Positions 58,395 to 64,000 of a DNA stretch of 64,000 nucleotides are shown here, piece by piece. The DNA lies in contig NC_054740.1 of NCBI RefSeq assembly GCF_018143015.1, positions 37,822,180 to 37,886,179 on the forward strand, read 5' to 3'. The stretch is from Lytechinus variegatus (lineage: Eukaryota; Echinodermata; Echinoidea; Temnopleuroida; Toxopneustidae). How positions within the stretch are numbered: the stretch's first letter is position 1; every line of letters starts with the position of its first letter. The translations under genes and the position numbers were made by a program. A model generated the notes under the pieces. That model did no database searches. It was not told the DNA's origin and saw nothing but the letters and a program-made list of their open reading frames with translations.

Positions 58395-58715
58395 TAATAT
58401 AGGCTAGCCTCGTTCTTTATCGGCAATGTTGACTTTTTTGTTATGAATTTTGAAAGGAGAGGCCTATTATCAAGACAGACTTTTTTCTTTTTTAGGTTCC
58501 AGTCTGTGCCTCGAAGTCGGGATTGTGTGTCACGATAGACCTTCATCCATACAAATTTCCGTTTCCATGTTTCATATGATTAGGCCTACTAAGTATCATG
58601 ACTATTGAGACCCCAATTGGGCATTGTCTCCCTCGTTTTGCACGGTCGACTCCTGGGCCGGACTCCGGTCCGCTTCGCGGGCCAGAGGCAGAGCTCCCTG
58701 GGTTATCACACACTC

Positions 58716-59588
58716 AGGTCTCAGCTCAGTCACACGTCACCAAACTTCAGTCAAGCTCAAGCCGATCCGATCCGTACACTCAATTCGGTTCATACTCCCT
58801 ACCATAAATCAATTATGCATATTAAAATGGCAAATAAGACAAAGAATCGTATTATAATGACAACTGTGAATGATTTACCGGTTTTGGAGGTGGATGAACC
58901 ACCATTTTGGTGTCATTCAAGGGAACTTTTGGCTCCATGGGCGCGTCCATTTTGGATTATTTTTGGAGACACAAAAAGGAGGCCCTCTACGCTGATTTTG
59001 TATCCCTTTATTTCATTTATTTCAGCTTCGGCCCTTTTGACTCCTTTATTTCATTTCTCTTTTTTTCCCTCTGGTTTTTTTTTATTGAACGCGATATTTT
59101 TTTTACTGAACGCGATCTGTAATGCTATTTGAAAGTATACTATTTTCGACCACAAGCTATAAACCTTGAACTTGAAATTATTTTGCCCCTCTATATAGTG
59201 TCATGCAGTCCTACATGAATTAGATGCAAATTAGGCTTTAAAATTATGTTATTTGTAAGCATGTATATTTTTTTTACATTGGTGGGAAATTCACATGTTA
59301 TGACCTTGATGATTTTTTTTTCTTATACATGTAGGACATGTAGTTATTCCTGTAAGTTAATTGAAATGTAGTTCCCAAACAGCTTTCTTAACATCTAAAA
59401 ATAAAGGGAAGTGTAATGACTTTGACCTCGCGGTGTGATGTTAATTTGAGTATGCTGAATCGTGTTTTTTTCTAACATATCTCTATATTAGTTGGTAGTC
59501 TTTCAGTGGGTTGATACCGATATGAGATATGGATTCAATAATACCATAACTTTGATCTTGAACAAAAAGAAAAACACATTCACAGACC
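58716..59588. other. Intergenic, nothing recognised
   Basis: Open frames of up to 175 codons here overlap each other in three frames and look like chance. No repeat recognised. Confidence 0.45.
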
Positions 59589-59827
59589 AGTGGCGCGTAC
59601 CTAGGATGTTTCACAGGGGGTCGGGGGCAAATATAGTCTTTCGTGCCAGAAAAAAATTGACAAGCAAAAAAAAAAGGTCCTCAACAGGATATAAAGGACA
59701 TTTCAAAGCAGAAAAAGAGGGTCTTCAAATTCTCGTCAGGGGGGCAGGGATAGGTCCCTTGCATGGGTTGTGACTCCCCGTAGTCACAACCCCCTGCCCC
59801 CCCCCCTCTACGTACGCTAGTGGCACA
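59589..59827. mobile_element. MITE with CAGTGGCG-type ends
   Basis: CAGTGGCGCGTACCTAGG at the left and CTACGTACGCTAGTGGCA at the right are imperfectly inverted. Inside, GAAAAAAATTGACAAGC and GTTGTGACTCC..GTAGTCACAACCCC. The ends recall hAT-type elements. Related text at 640-1080. Confidence 0.6.
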
Positions 59828-59997
59828 GACCCCCCCCCCCCCTCCTTCACAAAAGAAAGGACACAATACACATACATAAACACAAATAATGCATCTCAAC
59901 CATGATCATGAATCATGATACACAGAAAGACACGCACACCCTTACACACATCAATCCGCACACACATACACATATCCCCACCTCTTCCCTTCCTTCA

Positions 59998-60273
59998 CAT
60001 CCACAATAAAACAATATATTTTACATAAATGAAAACTGAGTTGCTTCATTTCATATTTCAATGAACAGTCATCCACAATAAAAAAAAAATTACATAAATG
60101 AAAACCGAGTTGCTTCATTTCATTTCTCAATGAACAGTCATCCACAATAATTAAAACAATAAATTTTACATAAATGAAAACTTTTTCACTTTCAATGAAA
60201 AGTCATCCACAATAATTAAAACGATAAATTTTTCATAAATGAAAACGTTGCTTCATTTCCTTTTTCAATGAAC
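59998..60273 (+). repeat. About 68-bp tandem repeat, four units
   Basis: Each unit reads ATCCACAATAA..ACATAAATGAAAAC, TTGCTTCATTTC, TTTCAATGAACAGTC. Units start near 59999, 60070, 60139 and 60204. Confidence 0.9.
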
Positions 60274-62075
60274 CGTATTATTGACACGCTATACAAAACT
60301 CAGAGAAACAATCCCTGCAGAAATTATCATGCTACTAAACATAACATTGAAAAGTTGAATAGGATCTAGGATTTCGGGAGAGCATTTTTTTGTCAGATTT
60401 GACAACTTTCGTTGATTTTATTGGCAGCCTGACTGCTACTATGGTTGTCAGATAAATCAGAATTAGTGATGAAACAAAAAAAAGAAATGCTCACCTGATG
60501 TCAGGATCGATATAATGCACAAAATAAGTTGCTTATGGATTCATGATTTCATGTAAAATAAGAACAAAGATTTCCCTACAAGAACTATGTGAATATACAT
60601 AATGAGGTAAATAGCAATTTGACAAATAAAGATGACACCCCCACGTCCTCAAAGTAAATTGTAATCCAATATAAAAAAAAATACATTTATAGAGAGAGAT
60701 ACATTTATTGATAGATTGGTAGCAGAGGAAATTGGACGGGCAAAATGGGAAATAAAAGGGGGATGAGGAGAGTGAGAGAGAGAAAGAGAGAACATGCAGG
60801 CAAAGTGAGAGTGTCATGTTCAAACAGGGACTAACTCGAGGATGAAAGGGCACATTGCTTCTTGGAATATGTAGGTGTATTACTGTTAAAAATATATGAA
60901 CCCATGCATCCTATTCATAATGACAAAATTGCTTAAAATGTCAAGTTTTTAGGATTTATATCAACAAATTTCGCACTCTAATTATCAAGATGATAAAATT
61001 TTCATGAAATTAGTAACTATAAATTGTGCCCCTTTGAAAAAGAGAAAGGGAAAGAGAGAATTGTGTAATATATTATTTTCTAGATCTTACGTCTTAAGTG
61101 TCACATAATGGGATTTTGTAATAAAAATTTCGAAATTTTTGCTCCTTACTTCGCTCGTTTGCAACTTTTTATAAACCTAACGCGATACGCCATATCGAGC
61201 CCCCTCAATTTTCGACTCATTGCTCAATTGTTAACGAGTACTGACTATACGTTTTATCCCCCCCCCCCCCGGGGGGGGGGACTCGTAATCTTGCCTTCTT
61301 TTTAACAGGATGTCCATCCTTGGTAATTCGTAGAGAAAACGAATTGATTATGAAAGCTAGAAAAAAAATCGGGCATGGAATAACACGTTATAATTAAAAC
61401 TGAGACCATATAGACTATTGGTAATTTGGTATGTAAATTTTAAATAGGCAATTTGATGGAAATTTGTCTTCTTTTGTCATGTAGGCCACCAGGGCACGTG
61501 GAAACGGGAAAGTGGGGCGGGTCCCCGGGTCTATGGGGCTTCAACCTCCGCAATATCGCTTCAGTAAACAGGTTTACAAAAACGTAGATCAAATAAATAA
61601 TGATCGTAACAGCGAGCAATATCTGCAAGTGACCCTGATTAGTACATCTGCTGTTGATTTCACATTGATTTCCATGTTGCAATGCTAAGTCGTGACGCCC
61701 TTGGCATAAATTTTACGAATATCTCTTGCTTGCCAAATTTTTCCTGGACCAAAATCACCTGCGTAGCGACACCTCTTTTTGTTTTTTTTAAGCTGTCAAA
61801 AAATCGTTCACACAGGGTATTTTTGAAGACTGGTAGATTGTATGGTACATAATTTTTTTTTTTTGGGGGGGGGCTTGGGTTTGTGGCTGTCAAGTTGAAA
61901 AACCCAAGCAAATGGAAAAAAAACTCCTTACACCTTTATTTTTCCCTCATATACCTTCACCAACATTTTTTACCATTTCCGGAAAATTGTACCCCCTTTT
62001 TTAGTCGCGATGAACCTCCCTCTCATTATCTGTTGTCATTCATACTCAAGTACATTCGAGATTGAAATAGTTGTT
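60274..62075. other. Intergenic, few recognisable pieces
   Basis: A decayed family-B MITE (about 60375-60480), a C13G10 run (61258-61280) and a GC-rich patch at 61480-61560. Minus-strand open frames at 61440-61911 are unassigned. Confidence 0.5.
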
Positions 62076-62084
62076 TCTTTCTTG
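62076..62084 (-). promoter_or_regulatory. H4 histone downstream element
   Basis: CAAGAAAGA on the minus strand, the classical U7-binding element of sea urchin histone pre-mRNAs, ten bases past the stem-loop. Confidence 0.92.
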
Positions 62085-62094
62085 GATATTTGGT

Positions 62095-62110
62095 GGCTCT
62101 GAAAAGAGCC
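62095..62110 (-). terminator. H4 mRNA 3' stem-loop
   Basis: GGCTCTTTTCAGAGCC on the minus strand followed by ACCA: the histone mRNA stem-loop bound by SLBP. Cleavage is expected just after it, with no poly(A) tail. Confidence 0.97.
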
Positions 62111-62143
62111 GGTTTGGTTGTTTGGTTAGAAGAAAAATACTTC

Positions 62144-62523
<380 letters not shown>

Positions 62524-63338
62524 GTCCCAATGCGAACGCGAGTGACCCACGCTACCAGTCCTTTGTTCTCTCATACCGGGCAACCCGTCACTCCGAAAAA
62601 AATGGCTTTTCAATTTGCCGCCAGAAGCAGACCGAGGATTTCTGGGGAAAAACTTAGAAATTTTCAATAAAATTACGCTGCATTAGCAATATTTCTACGT
62701 GAAAATGCAATGAATGTTAGCTGTTACATGCTTAATGATACATGATGTTTCGTTTTCGAAGAATTTTCTAGATATTTCGATAAAACTAACAAGCTGGGCA
62801 TTTACGGAGGAGTCGTCGATCATGAATTATTCATTAGTTCTATACGATCCTTCGCTTCTGGTCATTGACGATAATTTTGCATTTTTTTGCTTTGTAACGC
62901 ACTTAAAAAGTAATTTAGCAAACAAAACCTCTGTAATATAACAATTTACAATGTATGGGAGAAATTTCTGCATGCTAAATGGATGGTGTAATTATTTTTT
63001 AATAAAAACTACCAAGCTTTGTATTTTCGAAGGATCGGAATACTCATGAATTATTCATAATAAGTACGATCATTCCGTAACCATTGCCGAAGGTATTTTT
63101 ATCCTTTTGTGACATATTTCAAACCATGTATATGTTATACTTCAGTGTAATTATACGTTTTCTAATGTATGCAAGCAAAATTCAATAATAAGAACCTTAG
63201 AAAACAAATATTATGATGATTTTAAGGTTCTCTTTCGCTAACAGGTGGATCGTGAATTTATGCATAATGCATGAGGAAATTGACGATTACCGAAACGGAC
63301 CAATGATCATCGACCGGATTTCTATTCATTACGATCGA

Positions 63339-63343
63339 CCAAT
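63339..63343 (+). promoter_or_regulatory. H3 CCAAT box
   Basis: GACCAATCAGCG, 21 bases before the H3 TATA box; CCAATCAG is common in histone promoters. Confidence 0.75.
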
Positions 63344-63363
63344 CAGCGCCTGGTAGGTGGTGG

Positions 63364-63371
63364 TATATATA
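63364..63371 (+). promoter_or_regulatory. H3 TATA box
   Basis: TATATATA followed by CCAGCGCGG; start of transcription expected around 63393. Confidence 0.85.
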
Positions 63372-63389
63372 CCAGCGCGGAACATTTGA

Positions 63390-63833
<444 letters not shown>

Positions 63834-63863
63834 ATATATCGTCTTTCTCTAACGATATTAAAC

Positions 63864-63879
63864 GGCTCTTTTTAGAGCC
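63864..63879 (+). terminator. H3 mRNA 3' stem-loop
   Basis: GGCTCTTTTTAGAGCC followed by ACCA. One base of the loop differs from the H4 copy (TTTT versus TTTC loop). Confidence 0.97.
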
Positions 63880-63889
63880 ACCAAACTCT

Positions 63890-63898
63890 CAAGAAAGA
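63890..63898 (+). promoter_or_regulatory. H3 histone downstream element
   Basis: CAAGAAAGA, ten bases after the stem-loop; U7 snRNA pairing site. Confidence 0.93.
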
Positions 63899-64000
63899 AT
63901 CGGTTTGATTTTACTCATTCTTAATCCTGCATGAATTGTGTCGAATATGAACTTCAGGACAATTAAAACTGAATAAGAATATTCAAGACGAAGATTCTCC

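Larger units (their letters stand above)
57000..58715. mobile_element. Second copy of the 56517 family, broken up by two insertions
   Basis: Loop text CCTGACATCGAGGCACAGGC (57543) and GTTCCAGTCTGTGCCTCGAA (58497) and the end CTATTGAGACCCCAATTGGG (58603) recall 56517-56990. Two other elements sit inside. Confidence 0.65.

Noticed and set aside
58598-59132. Three overlapping + strand frames up to 175 codons
   Set aside because: Different frames over the same DNA, no protein resemblance; probably chance near a foldback end.
61440-61911. Two minus-strand frames with a hydrophobic stretch
   Set aside because: One hydrophobic run and a proline-rich end are not enough; splice sites and homology are lacking.

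Overview
The window is about 64 kb of AT-rich animal (eukaryotic) DNA, most likely from an echinoderm and probably a sea urchin. The main evidence is a pair of divergent replication-type histone genes (H4 and H3). Both end in the histone mRNA stem-loop followed by the CAAGAAAGA downstream element known from sea urchin histone genes. Intron-rich genes with GT-AG junctions, many palindromic MITEs and a deuterostome-type Gmr1-like retrotransposon fit the same origin. The species cannot be read from the sequence.

Left third (1-26 kb), + strand: the 3' part of a relaxin-family peptide receptor gene (RXFP/Lgr3 type). I place nine exons. Four are 72-bp exons, each one leucine-rich repeat, and five carry the seven-helix domain and the cytoplasmic tail. 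Every junction agrees in phase. The LDLa module, earlier repeats and start codon lie left of the window. The intron between TM1 and TM2 holds a 6.96-kb Gmr1-like LTR element in antisense. It looks whole and young, and its integrase lies before the reverse transcriptase.

Middle (26-54 kb): an intergenic stretch with long CTA-type microsatellites, then a minus-strand gene for a multi-pass RING E3 ligase of the RNF121/RNF175 family. I place six exons, including the C-terminal exon. The exon that should carry the first zinc-binding cysteines was not found by eye between 38975 and 47269. Introns are full of foldback elements, minisatellites, LINE ends, a SINE-like repeat and composite repeats carrying TGACCTTTGACCT (DR1) motifs.

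Right end (54-64 kb): a zone of nested foldback elements, then the H4 (minus) and H3 (plus) pair transcribed away from a 967-bp shared intergenic region.

The three host loci are functionally unrelated: a peptide-hormone receptor, a Golgi/ER ubiquitin ligase and core histones. What ties the window together is the density of mobile DNA, with many palindromic elements, several nested in each other and two lying at or next to 5' splice sites of host exons. I found no convincing wholly new system. The best candidates for follow-up are the receptor's alternative C-terminus, the MITE-adjacent splice sites, the apparently missing RING exon, and an element with eight same-strand copies of a 15-bp motif.
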